This document shows, piece after piece, positions 45,551-53,680 of a stretch of 64,000 bases of DNA (the stretch's first letter is position 1; the number at the start of each line of letters is the position of its first letter). The notes beneath the pieces were generated by a model. It had not been told where the DNA came from. It saw only the letters and a program-made list of their open reading frames with translations, and did no database searches. Made by a program: the position numbers and the translations under genes. The stretch covers positions 124,001-188,000 of the forward strand of contig NZ_CP080390.1 of assembly GCF_030036535.1 (NCBI RefSeq), written 5' to 3'. This DNA is from Agrobacterium cucumeris (GTDB lineage Bacteria > Pseudomonadota > Alphaproteobacteria > Rhizobiales > Rhizobiaceae).

Positions 45551-46015
45551 ATGGGTACGATCGGAGACCTCGAACGGAGCGCCGGCATTGGGCCATCGTC
45601 CGCGGAACGCACCGCGTTCTGGCAGCAGTTCCACCACCTCAACGGAAAGGCGTGCCTCGACGCGGGCGTTGCGGAGCTTAAACGAATGATCGCCGCGAGG
45701 GAGGAACAGGCTGACGTTGCCTCGAGTAAGCAGCGCGCTGTTCCGAAGCGCGAAAGACTTCCTCCTTTGAGCGGTGAACAGGAAGCCGCGCTCCAGGCCT
45801 ATGCCGCAAGACACGGGCGTCGCTGGAAGAGCATCCTGAACAACGTCTGGATGGGTGGCGCGCCCTATGACGATGGCGGGACACTCCGCGGTCTTCGAAA
45901 CACGCACGGTCCGAGCTGGCTGCAATATTATCGGCTGCCCAAGCCGAAACCCTCGGCCGAGACCATCATCGCGCCAATTGAGCGTGCGGCGAGTTCGGGA
46001 AGTGACGACGTATAG
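45551..46015 (+). CDS. Hypothetical plasmid protein
   Basis: 154 residues starting MGTIGDLERSAGIGPSSAER. The C-terminal part QAYAARHGRRWKSILNNVWM then LRGLRNTHGPSWLQYYRLPK is typical of a small conserved family on rhizobial plasmids. Function unknown. It begins four bases after the preceding stop and ends the small operon. An inverted repeat begins 44 bp after its stop. Confidence 0.68.
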   Translation: MGTIGDLERSAGIGPSSAERTAFWQQFHHLNGKACLDAGVAELKRMIAAREEQADVASSKQRAVPKRERLPPLSGEQEAALQAYAARHGRRWKSILNNVWMGGAPYDDGGTLRGLRNTHGPSWLQYYRLPKPKPSAETIIAPIERAASSGSDDV

Positions 46016-46058
46016 CGTCCCGGCAGCCATCTTCCTTTCAGTACCTGGTTGGACCAGA

Positions 46059-46305
46059 CCCCGTGCCGATTTGCCCTTCGGTTTTGCTGCGGTCTGAACC
46101 AGCGGCCGTTCGCTTCAAGGCCGCTATCCGCGCCGCCCGGCGGCCGGAGGCGCCGTCCCTCACGGAGCAGGCTTGCGGGCCTCGCAGGGCAGGATGCCCC
46201 GCTTGCCCGCAAACCGGCTCCGCTCAGCCTGTCGTCTCCGGACCTTGAAGCGCCCGTCTTCCGCCGGTTCGGGGCGACCGCACCGAAGGGCAAATCGGCA
46301 CGGGG
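46059..46305. repeat. 24 bp perfect inverted repeat around a GC-rich leader
   Basis: The 24 bases at 46059-46082 (core GTGCCGATTTGCCCTTCGGT) are exactly complementary to those at 46282-46305, with 199 bp between. The right arm ends 33 bp before the gene at 46339. The inside of the loop is GC-rich, with smaller stem-loops and no gene. As single-stranded DNA the arms could make a duplex of promoter length. No transposase is present, so an insertion element seems unlikely. Confidence 0.85.
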
Positions 46306-46338
46306 CCGGAGCCGCTTCGAGGTTGAAAGGAAGAAATC

Positions 46339-46926
46339 ATGGCAAAGCCCGCTACCTCCCCTCGTCAATCCGCTCGCGTCGTGGCTCTGCGCAAAGGCGC
46401 AACCGTCGAAATGGTCCGGCTCACATGCCCCGACAGTGCCCAGGCGCTGAAGATCGCCGAGAGCTTCGGAACCGCGATCGTCGACAGCGACGGAATCCGC
46501 GATCTCCATGAGCGTCTGATCTCCGAGACGGCCGATGCTCTGAGCGATGGTCTCGGCGAAAAGGCCATGCAGATCCATCTGCAGCGGATCGTCGGCGCCT
46601 TCGTCGGCTCGGCGCACGGCGCAGGCCAATTCTATAGCCGCGCCGTCACCGAGGCACGCGATGCCACGGCCAAGGCTGCCAACGACGCCCGCGACGAGGA
46701 CCTCGACGGCCCTGTCGGCTACGACAGTGCTGCCCAGCGCAGACGCGAGTTTGCCGCCGACATGGGCGTGCAGGCTCATGCGCTTCGGGTGGCCGCGGAG
46801 GGCGCCGTTGCAGCCTACAAGCAAATCGTCGGTGAGGCCTGGAAACCCTTCGATCGGCCCGTCGAAAACCCAGGTCACTCTCTTGATCGCAAGGCGGCCG
46901 AAGCACAGATGTCGGCCTTCGACTGA
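46339..46926 (+). CDS. Hypothetical plasmid protein
   Basis: 195 residues, with GAAAGGAAG before the ATG. Begins MAKPATSPRQSARVVALRKG; the body is helical with Ala-rich stretches (TEARDATAKAANDARDEDLD). No membrane helix or named motif. It stands alone between a large inverted repeat and a clear terminator, like the other single-gene units here. Confidence 0.7.
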   Translation: MAKPATSPRQSARVVALRKGATVEMVRLTCPDSAQALKIAESFGTAIVDSDGIRDLHERLISETADALSDGLGEKAMQIHLQRIVGAFVGSAHGAGQFYSRAVTEARDATAKAANDARDEDLDGPVGYDSAAQRRREFAADMGVQAHALRVAAEGAVAAYKQIVGEAWKPFDRPVENPGHSLDRKAAEAQMSAFD

Positions 46927-46935
46927 GCGCTTTCG

Positions 46936-46960
46936 GGCGGGGCTCCGGCCCCGCCTTTTT
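46936..46960 (+). terminator. Rho-independent terminator
   Basis: GGCGGGGC (46936-46943) pairs with GCCCCGCC (46948-46955) and five T follow. It lies ten bases after the stop of the preceding gene. Confidence 0.88.
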
Positions 46961-47051
46961 CCATGTCGGGAAGCAAGCGTGCCTACGGCCTTGGAAAAGG
47001 TCGCCCGATGATCTACATTATTTTCGAGATTTATCTACATGGAGACGACCC

Positions 47052-47297
47052 ATGCCGATCAACGTCAACAATCCGGAAGCGGACGCGCTGACGCGCAAGT
47101 TCGCCGAAATGGCCGGCGTCGGCATTACCGACGCCATCGTCATTGCCATGCGGGAGGCGATCGAGCGTCGCAATCGCGCGGAGACGCCACTGCAGACTGC
47201 TGCGCGGCTGCGGGAAAAGCATGGGGTCGCGATGAGCGACGACGTCCGCAAGCCTCTTCCTCCTGAAGCCTTCGACGAAATGTGGGATGACGCCTGA
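47052..47297 (+). CDS. vapB: VapB-like antitoxin
   Basis: 81 residues. The N-terminal MPINVNNPEADALTRKFAEM with ITDAIVIAMREAIERR is the Rv0623/VapB-type antitoxin pattern (DNA-binding N-terminus). The C-terminal tail would wrap the toxin. The last base of the stop is the first base of the toxin ATG. Upstream, ATCTACAT occurs twice (47011 and 47033) as a direct repeat and may be the operator for autoregulation. Confidence 0.88.
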   Translation: MPINVNNPEADALTRKFAEMAGVGITDAIVIAMREAIERRNRAETPLQTAARLREKHGVAMSDDVRKPLPPEAFDEMWDDA

Positions 47298-47701
47298 TGT
47301 TCGTCGATGCCTGCGCCATCATCGCGCTTCTCTCTGATGAGCCGGAAGCGGCGCGCGTCTCCGACGCCGTTGCTTCTGCCAGACATCCCTTCACATCTCC
47401 GGTCGCCATTCTCGAAACAGTCCTCGGCCTTGCACGGCCCGACAAGTTCAATCTTCCAGTGCCCGCGGTCGAAACGATCGTGATGGAATTCCTCGAAGCG
47501 CGGGAAATCGAGATTCGCGATCTTCCGCCCGCATCCGAGACGACGAGGCTCGCCCTTGTCGCTGCTCACCGCTATCGCAGCGGCCGCCATGGCCTGAACC
47601 TCGGCGATTGCCTGCATTATGCCTGTGCCAAATTCCATGGCGTGCCGATCCTCGCCACTGCGGATGAGTTCAGGTCGACCGACCTCGAAACAATTCCTTG
47701 A
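47297..47701 (+). CDS. vapC: VapC-like PIN-domain toxin
   Basis: 134 residues, PIN-domain ribonuclease. The acidic active-site residues are in place: Asp in MFVDACAI, Glu in VAILETVLG, Asp in HGLNLGDCLHYACA and Asp in ILATADEF. The Cys-rich second motif is normal for rhizobial VapC proteins. It is coupled to vapB by a one-base overlap. VapC toxins cut tRNA or rRNA; the target here is unknown. The pair should act as a plasmid stability module. Confidence 0.92.
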   Translation: MFVDACAIIALLSDEPEAARVSDAVASARHPFTSPVAILETVLGLARPDKFNLPVPAVETIVMEFLEAREIEIRDLPPASETTRLALVAAHRYRSGRHGLNLGDCLHYACAKFHGVPILATADEFRSTDLETIP

Positions 47702-47734
47702 ATCTCCTGAAGCAGTGACGCCGAGATCGGCCCG

Positions 47735-47874
47735 TCGCGAACCCGTCCGGCTTTTGGTCCTGGCGGAGCGAGGCGTTCGGGCAACGGCTTCGCCGTCCTC
47801 CACGTCCGTTCCGGCCTTTCGGTGCCCTCACCCCTTTCCGCTCCGCACTTTGGACCGCCGTGACGGGGTCGCGA
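47735..47874 (+). promoter_or_regulatory. Long imperfect hairpin leader before the ArdC-like gene
   Basis: TCGCGAACCCGTC (47735-47747) is complementary to GACGGGGTCGCGA (47862-47874) with one mismatch. Inward, GGTCC (47756-47760) can pair with GGACC (47852-47856) and GCGGAGCG (47762-47769) with CGCTCCGC (47839-47846). The whole forms a ~140-base interrupted stem ending 32 bp before the gene start. A single-strand DNA promoter is one possible role. Confidence 0.55.
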
Positions 47875-47906
47875 TCGGCGCGACCTCCTTGAATTGGAGG
47901 TTTGAA

Positions 47907-48836
47907 ATGAGCAGGAAGGACGAAGGCCAGCGGGCCGACATCTACACGCGGATCACTGACAAGATCATCGAGGATCTGGAGAAAGGAGTTCGCCCATGGA
48001 TGAAGCCATGGAACGCCGCGAACACGAACGGTCGTATCACCCGGCCGCTTCGCCACAACGGTCAGCCCTATTCCGGCATGAATGTGCTGCTGCTTTGGTC
48101 GGAGGGCCTGGCCCGTGGATATTCCTCGCCGATGTGGATGACATTCAAGCAGGCGCTTGAACTGGGATCGGCCGTGCGGAAGGGCGAGACCGGCTCGACC
48201 GTCGTGTTCGCGAGCCGCTTCACGAAGTCGGAGACCGACCGCAACGGCAACGATGTCGATCGGGAAATTCCCTTTCTGAAGGCGTACTTCGTCTTCAACG
48301 TTGACCAGATCGACGGTCTGCCGGACCACTATTACCATCGGCCGACACCGGTCCTCGATCCGATTGAGCGGATCGAGATTGCCGATCGCTTCTTCCGCGA
48401 CACTGGCGCCGTCATCCGGCATGGCGGATCGCAGGCATATTATTCGCCGGTGACCGACCACATCCAGATGCCGCCGTTCGAGACCTTCCGGGATGTGGAG
48501 TCCTACTACGCGACCCTTGGACATGAGGAAATTCATTGGGTTGGAGCCAAAGATCGTCTTGATCGCGATCTGTCGCGCTACGCGAAGGACCGGACGGAGC
48601 GCGCCCGCGAGGAATTGATTGCCGAACTCGGCAGCTGCTTTCTCTGCGCGGACCTCGGGATTGCTCCAGAGCTGGAGCCGCGACCGGATCACGCCTCTTA
48701 CCTTCAGTCGTGGCTCACCGTTCTCTCAAATGACAAGTGGGCGATCTTTCAGGCGGCAGCGCATGCGCAGCGTGCAGTCAGCTATCTTCACGGTCTGCAG
48801 CCGTCCGCGGAAGGTGCCGACAAGGCGGCGGCATAG
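47907..48836 (+). CDS. ArdC-like anti-restriction protein with zincin motif
   Basis: 309 residues. The N-terminal domain (RADIYTRITDKIIEDLEKGV, WMKPWNAAN, GRITRPLRHNGQPYSGMNVL) is the ArdC N-terminal ssDNA-binding type. The C-terminal half is a metallopeptidase-like domain with GHEEIHWVG (HExxH) and a downstream acidic helix EELIAELGSCFLCADLGI. The ATG at 47907 follows TTGGAGG. Plasmid ArdC proteins protect incoming DNA from restriction by binding single strands; this is family knowledge. It is a single-gene unit with a long hairpin leader. Confidence 0.9.
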   Translation: MSRKDEGQRADIYTRITDKIIEDLEKGVRPWMKPWNAANTNGRITRPLRHNGQPYSGMNVLLLWSEGLARGYSSPMWMTFKQALELGSAVRKGETGSTVVFASRFTKSETDRNGNDVDREIPFLKAYFVFNVDQIDGLPDHYYHRPTPVLDPIERIEIADRFFRDTGAVIRHGGSQAYYSPVTDHIQMPPFETFRDVESYYATLGHEEIHWVGAKDRLDRDLSRYAKDRTERAREELIAELGSCFLCADLGIAPELEPRPDHASYLQSWLTVLSNDKWAIFQAAAHAQRAVSYLHGLQPSAEGADKAAA

Positions 48837-49270
48837 GCGTGCTTTGAATCAGGGACGGTCGCCAGTACCGACGGCCGTCTCTCTGATTGGCTCTGGTTCG
48901 GTTTGCGGATGCTGGTTCAGGGTGAGGTCCAACGTGCCCCAGATCGATGACTTCGTGGCATCGGACTTGGGTTTGCGAGACGGCTTCCTCTCGACGATGA
49001 ACGGTTTTGTCTGCTGACGCATAAATCCTCCTGGGCGACGAATCGCGCCTGAACGATATCGCGCACGCCACCGAACACAACAGGCTGTCATTCCAAGTTT
49101 CATACCGACGGTTTCGACGGCATGCCGTCGCCATTCGCGACAAAAGGATTCCCACCCTCCCCCGCCTGTCCAGGTTGTTTGTAAGGAAAACACTTCGCCA
49201 CATGGGTTGTTGCGGAATGCTGCGTCGCACAAATATAGGATGCGAGGATATCAACTGGAAGGGGCAGGCT
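48837..49270. other. Gap between the ArdC-like gene and panD
   Basis: About 430 bp with no accepted gene. Near 48,845-48,889 an imperfect dyad (AATCAG-GGACGG against CCGTC-TCTCTGATT) may end the upstream transcript. The rest has no clear repeat. In-frame codons upstream of the panD GTG reach back to 49175 but do not match PanD. Confidence 0.5.
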
Positions 49271-49723
49271 GTGGAAAAATACGTGGGCGCGAAGCTGCAT
49301 GGCATTCGAGTGACCGACGCAAAGCTGAACTACCACGGCTCGATCACGATCGATGCGGACTTCTGCCGGGAGGTCGGTCTGAAACCGCTGGAATATGTGG
49401 AAATCTGGAACAAGATGTCCGGAGCAAGGATCAGCACTTACGTGCTCTACGGTGATCCGGGCTCCAGGTGCTGCATTCTTAACGGTGCGGCCGCTCGCAC
49501 GTGCCAGCAAGGCGATGAGATTATCATCGCGTCCAGCGTCTTTTGCGAAATCGATGACATCATCAAGCTCAAGCCACGCGTGCTGGTCTTCGGAGAAAAC
49601 AATGAAATCGTCGACAGGATCACCTACGAGGTCTTTCGCCGTGCAGACAATTCTCTCGACATGGCCGTGAGCTCCGAGCTGCCCGACAACAGCTACGGAT
49701 TTCCGGCCTCCATTTCCGGATAG
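49271..49723 (+). CDS. panD: Aspartate 1-decarboxylase (PanD)
   Basis: About 150 residues from a GTG at 49271 (an ATG at 49217 would add 18). The sequence is that of pyruvoyl-dependent aspartate decarboxylase, which makes beta-alanine for pantothenate: KLHGIRVTDAKLNYHGSITI with the Gly-Ser self-cleavage site, WNKMSGARISTYVLYGD with the conserved Arg and Tyr, ILNGAAARTCQQGDEIIIAS, and VFGENNEIVD. The ~30 C-terminal residues after that are longer than in the E. coli enzyme (126 residues). No panB or panC is near. Finding it as a lone gene between anti-restriction and DUF736 genes is unusual. Confidence 0.88.
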   Translation: MEKYVGAKLHGIRVTDAKLNYHGSITIDADFCREVGLKPLEYVEIWNKMSGARISTYVLYGDPGSRCCILNGAAARTCQQGDEIIIASSVFCEIDDIIKLKPRVLVFGENNEIVDRITYEVFRRADNSLDMAVSSELPDNSYGFPASISG

Positions 49724-49985
49724 CCTGATGCAGTCGGACGGCGTCCCTGGACGTTTGCCGATGTGGATTGCCACGACACCGTTTTCGCCTATTGCCGTTG
49801 CCCTTCAGGGGAGCCATTGTCCCGTCCCTTTACCTGACGTTAGCGGCGCTCCATTTGCGGGCTCGATGAGGCATGTCTGACCGGAGAGCGGCGTCGCCTC
49901 GATCGTCCTCCCGCAACGGCCATTCGAAACTTTCTTCCCCTGCCGACTTCGTCGCCATTCCTCGCGCGACAACAAAGTTGCTCCC

Positions 49986-50074
49986 GGCCGCCCTCCATTT
50001 CATTTCGGCCCTCTGGGTGCGGTCCGATCGTCCCCGGTCCTTGCGACAGCCATCGAGGCCGCAATGGAGCGGCC
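49986..50074 (+). promoter_or_regulatory. Hairpin leader before the DUF736 gene
   Basis: Within the 376 bp gap 49724-50099, blocks GGCC (49986), CTCCATT (49993-49999) and CGGCC-TC (50006-50013) pair in order with GA-GGCCG (50055-50061), AATGGAG (50063-50069) and GGCC (50071-50074), leaving a ~41-base loop. A weaker dyad lies near 49,855-49,925. The stem ends 25 bp before the DUF736 ATG. No gene is seen in the gap. Confidence 0.6.
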
Positions 50075-50099
50075 CGAAACAGCAAAAGGAACTTGGACA

Positions 50100-50408
50100 A
50101 TGGCTACCATCGGCACCTTCACCTCCACCGAAAACGGCTTCTCCGGCTCGATCCGCACCCTCGCCCTCAACGTCAAGGCCCGCATCGCCCGCGTCGAAAA
50201 CCCCTCCGACAAGGGGCCGCACTTCCGCATCTACGCCGGCAACGTCGAGCTCGGCGCCGCCTGGCAGAAGACCTCCGAGCAGGGCCGCGACTATCTCTCG
50301 GTCAAGCTCGACGACCCGAGCTTCCCCGCCCCGATCTACGCAACGCTGGCCGAAGTCGAAGGCGAAGATGGCCTGCAGCTGATCTGGTCACGCCCCAACC
50401 GCGACTGA
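50100..50408 (+). CDS. DUF736 family protein
   Basis: 102 residues. [40 protein letters not shown] and [19 protein letters not shown] are the hallmark DUF736 sequence, a small beta-rich protein common on alpha-proteobacterial plasmids, often near conjugation or anti-restriction genes. Function not established. AAAAGGAAC precedes the ATG at 50100. It has its own hairpin leader and is followed by two hairpin terminators. Confidence 0.93.
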   Translation: MATIGTFTSTENGFSGSIRTLALNVKARIARVENPSDKGPHFRIYAGNVELGAAWQKTSEQGRDYLSVKLDDPSFPAPIYATLAEVEGEDGLQLIWSRPNRD

Positions 50409-50414
50409 GGTTCT

Positions 50415-50495
50415 CGAGGCTCCGCCGATCCGGCGGAGCCTCTCCCGCCAAAGTGAGAAGCCGGCACCAGGCATCGAGCCAGGTTCCGGCTTTTT
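50415..50495 (+). terminator. Tandem hairpin terminators after DUF736
   Basis: First hairpin: GAGGCTCCGCCG (50415-50426) with CGGCGGAGCCTC (50430-50441), 12 bp, loop ATC. Second: AGCCGG-C-ACC (50459-50468) with GGT-T-CCGGCT (50482-50491), then TTTT. The second is a standard rho-independent terminator. Confidence 0.85.
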
Positions 50496-50727
50496 GGTGC
50501 CATGCGGAAACGGGGATAGCCGCTCAGATTTCCTGATGGTGCCGGGCCGGGCCGACGGCATCAAGGACGAGCGGTTAACCCCCAAATTTCAGGCCCGGTC
50601 CTGCGGCCCGATCCAGAAATTCGGCTCCCCCACTCGCCGCCTCCGGCGGTCGCTATCGCGATCCCTGACCCCGCCATCCCGTCCCGCCCTGCGAGCTCGT
50701 CTTTCACGAACTCAAGGAGATGAGATC
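50496..50727. promoter_or_regulatory. GC-rich leader of the small gene at 50728
   Basis: No gene seen. The part around 50,630-50,675 (CACTCGCCGCCTCCGGCGGT and ATCCCTGACCCC) is clearly related to the leader at 56,185-56,220 (CGCTCGCCGCACGGCGGCCG and GTCCCTGACCCC). The two also lie at a similar distance from their genes. Confidence 0.5.
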
Positions 50728-50892
50728 ATGACGATCGAACAGCACATCGAAGAACTGCGGGCCGAGCTGAACAACGCATGCGACGCGGCCGAGCGCCGCC
50801 AGATCGAGGGCGAGCTTGAACTTGCACGGGCCGAGCTCGCCGTGCAACTGGCCGAGCAGGTCGGCACCATCAAGGCCGAGCCGCCCTTCTGA
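50728..50892 (+). CDS. Small helical plasmid protein
   Basis: 54 residues: MTIEQHIEELRAELNNACDA then ERRQIEGELELARAELAVQL. Strongly alpha-helical with heptad-like Leu spacing, so probably a coiled coil. CAAGGAGATGAGATC precedes the ATG. No function known. Confidence 0.72.
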   Translation: MTIEQHIEELRAELNNACDAAERRQIEGELELARAELAVQLAEQVGTIKAEPPF

Positions 50893-51215
50893 GGCGGCTT
50901 CTCTTCTCATTTCAGAGCCGAGCTTCGTCGGCGATCACCGTCTCCGATTCCAGCGCTTTCCGCCCGAGGAACAACCGCGCCATCGCATCTCTCCTTTCGA
51001 CACAGCTGTCATCTACGTCAGGGGATGTTGCAGTCCTCGCGTCACGCCGCAACCTTGCGCCACCAGAATTTTCCCCACCGCATGCGGCTCCTCGCCCAGT
51101 CAAAATTCAGGCGGCTCCAGGTTCTCCGCTCGCGCTTCGACCGTTCCGGTGCGGCCCTCCTCCGAGGTCTGCTTTCGATCCCCGCGATATCAGCAATTCG
51201 AAAGGAGAACCTACC
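50893..51215. other. Leader region of the small gene at 51216
   Basis: No gene seen. At 51,068-51,090 it carries ATTTTCCCCACCGCATGCGG, close to ATTTTCCCCGCACCGCAAGC at 56,137-56,156, and further on CTCCGCTCGC in both. It therefore belongs to the same leader family as those before 50728 and 56273. Confidence 0.5.
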
Positions 51216-51389
51216 ATGCAACAACTCGCAAAGTTCCTTGCAGCCACCGGCCGCCGGCTCGGTAATCTCGGGAGAGTGATCTGTCACTTCTTCCGCAAGG
51301 GAAAGCTCGGGCTGAAGCTCGCGATCAAGATTCCGTTCTTCGTCGAGATCGAGCTCAACTTCGAGACCGACTGGAATAGGCGCGAATGA
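51216..51389 (+). CDS. Small basic plasmid protein
   Basis: 57 residues starting MQQLAKFLAATGRRLGNLGR, with AAAGGAGAACCTACC before the ATG. Basic N-terminal half and a short hydrophobic/amphipathic stretch (KLGLKLAIKIPFFVEIEL) that may touch the membrane. Function unknown. A hairpin terminator starts nine bases after the stop. Confidence 0.68.
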   Translation: MQQLAKFLAATGRRLGNLGRVICHFFRKGKLGLKLAIKIPFFVEIELNFETDWNRRE

Positions 51390-51397
51390 CGCGCCAT

Positions 51398-51419
51398 GGC
51401 CGCCCTCGGCGGCCCTTTT
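51398..51419 (+). terminator. Rho-independent terminator
   Basis: GGCCGCC (51398-51404) pairs with GGCGGCC (51408-51414) across a three-base loop, followed by CTTTT. Confidence 0.75.
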
Positions 51420-51449
51420 CCTTCGTTCCGGCTCGGGCGTCATCGTTGG

Positions 51450-51716
51450 TCAGCTGAGAGGACGCTGGGCAAAAGTCCTCGGTCGATAGCCGCGAGCTCG
51501 CTTCTGCCGCGTCAGGTCGAGGAACAGTCTGACCGCTTCTTCCTCCCGCCCGAAATGGTGCACCATCATTTGTCCAGAGGTCCCGATCCGCCCCCAGCGT
51601 CGCGTCAGGCAGGTTTCCCCGAAAAGCGATATGGAAATCTGCATGGCGTAAAAGCGGGCCATGTTCTTCGCCGTGTCGGTTCGCTCGATGTAGAGCTGGT
51701 AAGGTTGCGTGACCAT
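51450..51716 (-). CDS. WGR-domain protein
   Basis: About 88 residues from the ATG at 51716 (another at 51788 would add 24). The WGR domain fills the protein: QPYQLYIERTDTAKNMARFY, LTRRWGRIGTSGQ and a helical end EEAVRLFLDLTRQKRARGY. WGR domains bind nucleic acid ends in PARP proteins; small stand-alone forms are common on rhizobial plasmids with unknown roles. It is one of few - strand genes in the cargo region. No clear ribosome site separates the two starts. Confidence 0.85.
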   Translation of the reverse strand: MVTQPYQLYIERTDTAKNMARFYAMQISISLFGETCLTRRWGRIGTSGQMMVHHFGREEEAVRLFLDLTRQKRARGYRPRTFAQRPLS

Positions 51717-52123
51717 GTTCGCAGAGTCGCCGATCCGTGCCCGAGCGTCCAACGACAGTTTTGAATCGTTCGAGGCCAACCGATTCATTGCGGTGATGTT
51801 TCTCAAAACCTGAGCGATTGTCTGGGCGAGTCGGCGCAGCCGCACGGCTCTAGTCGCTGTGGCTCCCGGAGCCCAGTCGGTCTCCGCGCATTCGCGTGAC
51901 GATCCTCTCGCGGATGGCACAGGGCCAACCTCGCGCGATCAGTTGCAGTATCCCGAGCGCTCCGGACATGGCCGTGCAAGTCATCCGAGAGTGGATCCGA
52001 CGACTTCATTCAAACTTTAATTTAATTTTCATTCTCTCTGAATAATTATTATTGCAATCAGGTTCAACTAGGCAAAGCACCTGCGGATCAGGCACTGCAG
52101 CGCAATGAGAGAAAGTCAGAGAC
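51717..52123. other. Gap holding the third ROK-type site
   Basis: The GC-rich part up to about 52,005 shows no accepted gene beyond a possible N-terminal extension of the WGR protein. The last ~110 bp are sharply AT-rich and carry the operator described at 52026-52053. Confidence 0.55.
52026..52053. promoter_or_regulatory. Candidate ROK operator (site 3)
   Basis: ATTC-N5-GAAT (52031-52043 region) overlaps AATAATTATT, as in sites 1 and 2; 22 or so of the central bases agree with at least one other site. It is 70 bp before the small gene at 52124 and upstream of the second binding-protein gene. The local AT-rich sequence fits a promoter. Confidence 0.7.
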
Positions 52124-52408
52124 ATGGCAGAAATTATCGACTTCCCCTTGGAGCGCAGCCTCAGCACCGAACAACGTGCACTGATCGACCAGATGGAAGA
52201 AGAAGGCGGCCGCTTTCTCAAGGCGACGGAGAGCCTGCTTGGCGTCCTGCGGCAAGCTGAACGTACGCAGAAGGCAATTCTCGCCTACCAAGCCGAGATC
52301 AAAGGCCGGAGCGGAGGAACGGCGCAGGTAGCCAGTCGCGAAGCGGGCGACGGTTCCGCAGCTGGCGACTATCGCGGCAGCACTATCCGATATGCATCCG
52401 ATGACTGA
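52124..52408 (+). CDS. Small hypothetical protein in the sensing locus
   Basis: 94 residues, start MAEIIDFPLERSLSTEQRAL. The first 60 residues are acidic and helical (DQMEEEGGRFLKATESLLGV), the tail is Gly/Ser-rich and probably disordered. No family recognised. It is the first gene after operator site 3, ahead of the binding protein and chemoreceptor, so a role in that sensing unit is possible. Confidence 0.6.
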   Translation: MAEIIDFPLERSLSTEQRALIDQMEEEGGRFLKATESLLGVLRQAERTQKAILAYQAEIKGRSGGTAQVASREAGDGSAAGDYRGSTIRYASDD

Positions 52409-52465
52409 AGTTTTTCGAGTGGGTGACGATCGTCGCCATCGTGGCCATACGTGAGGGGACAGACC

Positions 52466-53542
52466 GTGCTTGGGTTCGCAAAACAAAAACAATATGCTCT
52501 CCTCTTGGGAGCAGCACTCCTCCTTGGCCACAGCGCAAGAGCGCAAGACATAGACTTGATGAACGGGGTGGTAGCCCGCCCTGGTGACAAGGACACAATA
52601 CCCGCAGAAAAATTCAAGAAGGCGAGCCCCTGGAAAATCGGGATGAGCCACTTTGGCGTCAACGCCAACACATGGGCTGCCCAAATGGCCGCTGAATCGC
52701 AAGCCGCTGCCAAGAGTGATCCGCGCATTTCTCAGTTCGTGCTGCTCGACGCCAATCTCAGCCAGGCCAAGCAGATCGCCGATATCGATGAGCTGATCGC
52801 CCAGAAGGTCGATGCCATCATCGTGACACCGGTCTCTCCGACCTCCGCAGATGCTGGTATCGAAAAAGCGGTCAATGCCGGCATTCCCGTCATCGTCCAT
52901 ACGGGCCTTACCAAAACCGACAAATTCACCGTCGATATTCAAGGCGGCGGCGAGAACTTCGGAAAGGTCTCGGGAGAGTTCCTGGTCAAGGAACTCGGAG
53001 GCAAGGGCAATATCTGGGTCCTGCGCGGACTGCCGACTCATCCCGAAGACATCAACCGCTACAAGGGCCTGCTCGAAGCCATCAAGGGCACCGATATCAA
53101 GATCGTGGCCGAAGATGCCGGTCTCTGGTCGTATGATTACGGCCACAAGGTTTGCGAGACCTTCTATCTCGAAAACCCGAAGGTCGACGGCATCTGGTCA
53201 TCGGGCGCCGACATGAGCCGCGCCTGCATGGATGTCTTCCAGCAATATGGCGCGAAGGTTCCGCCGATCACCGGTGAGGTGAACAACGGATTTCTCCAGA
53301 AATGGATCGACAGCGGGGTTGATGCCATCGCCACCGAATACGGGCCGGAACAAGGGGCCGCAGCTGTTCGCGCTGCCGTCGCGCTGCTCGATGGCAAAGC
53401 CATTCACAAACGCTATGTCTATGAGCCCGACGGCTGGGACATCCAGAAGGCAAAGGCGAATTACCGCGCTGACCTGTCGGAGAAGTTCTGGATGCCAAGC
53501 AGCCTGACCGACACCGATCTTAAGGCCCTGTACGGCAAGTAA
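52466..53542 (+). CDS. CUT2-type substrate-binding protein, paralogue
   Basis: About 358 residues from a GTG at 52466 that has GAGGGGA upstream (a GTG at 52451 is the alternative). A signal peptide is clear (ALLLGAALLLGHSARA, cut before QDIDL). It matches the binding protein of 15081-16154 along its length: FGVNANTWAAQMAAES, VDAIIVTPVSPTSAD, NAGIPVIVHTGLTK, IWVLRGLPTHPEDINRYKGL and DGIWSSGADMSRACMD. No permease or ATPase is nearby, but a chemoreceptor gene follows 138 bp later. It may feed the importer at 16-19 kb or serve mainly as a periplasmic sensor presenting ligand to the receptor. It shares operator type with the first copy. Confidence 0.92.
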   Translation: MLGFAKQKQYALLLGAALLLGHSARAQDIDLMNGVVARPGDKDTIPAEKFKKASPWKIGMSHFGVNANTWAAQMAAESQAAAKSDPRISQFVLLDANLSQAKQIADIDELIAQKVDAIIVTPVSPTSADAGIEKAVNAGIPVIVHTGLTKTDKFTVDIQGGGENFGKVSGEFLVKELGGKGNIWVLRGLPTHPEDINRYKGLLEAIKGTDIKIVAEDAGLWSYDYGHKVCETFYLENPKVDGIWSSGADMSRACMDVFQQYGAKVPPITGEVNNGFLQKWIDSGVDAIATEYGPEQGAAAVRAAVALLDGKAIHKRYVYEPDGWDIQKAKANYRADLSEKFWMPSSLTDTDLKALYGK

Positions 53543-53680
53543 GACAAATGCCTGCCCCGCGTTACCGCGGCTCGATGAACGTCAGAAGTCGATGTCATCA
53601 CGAAACTATTCGAACCACCCCAGCGAGCGTGGCGTGATCAAAGCGCCCACTGTCGCCCCGAATCCAAGGAGCCGTCTTCG

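Noticed and set aside
46059..46305. Insertion sequence ends
   Set aside because: The space between the arms is 199 bp with no transposase, and I could not see flanking target duplications.
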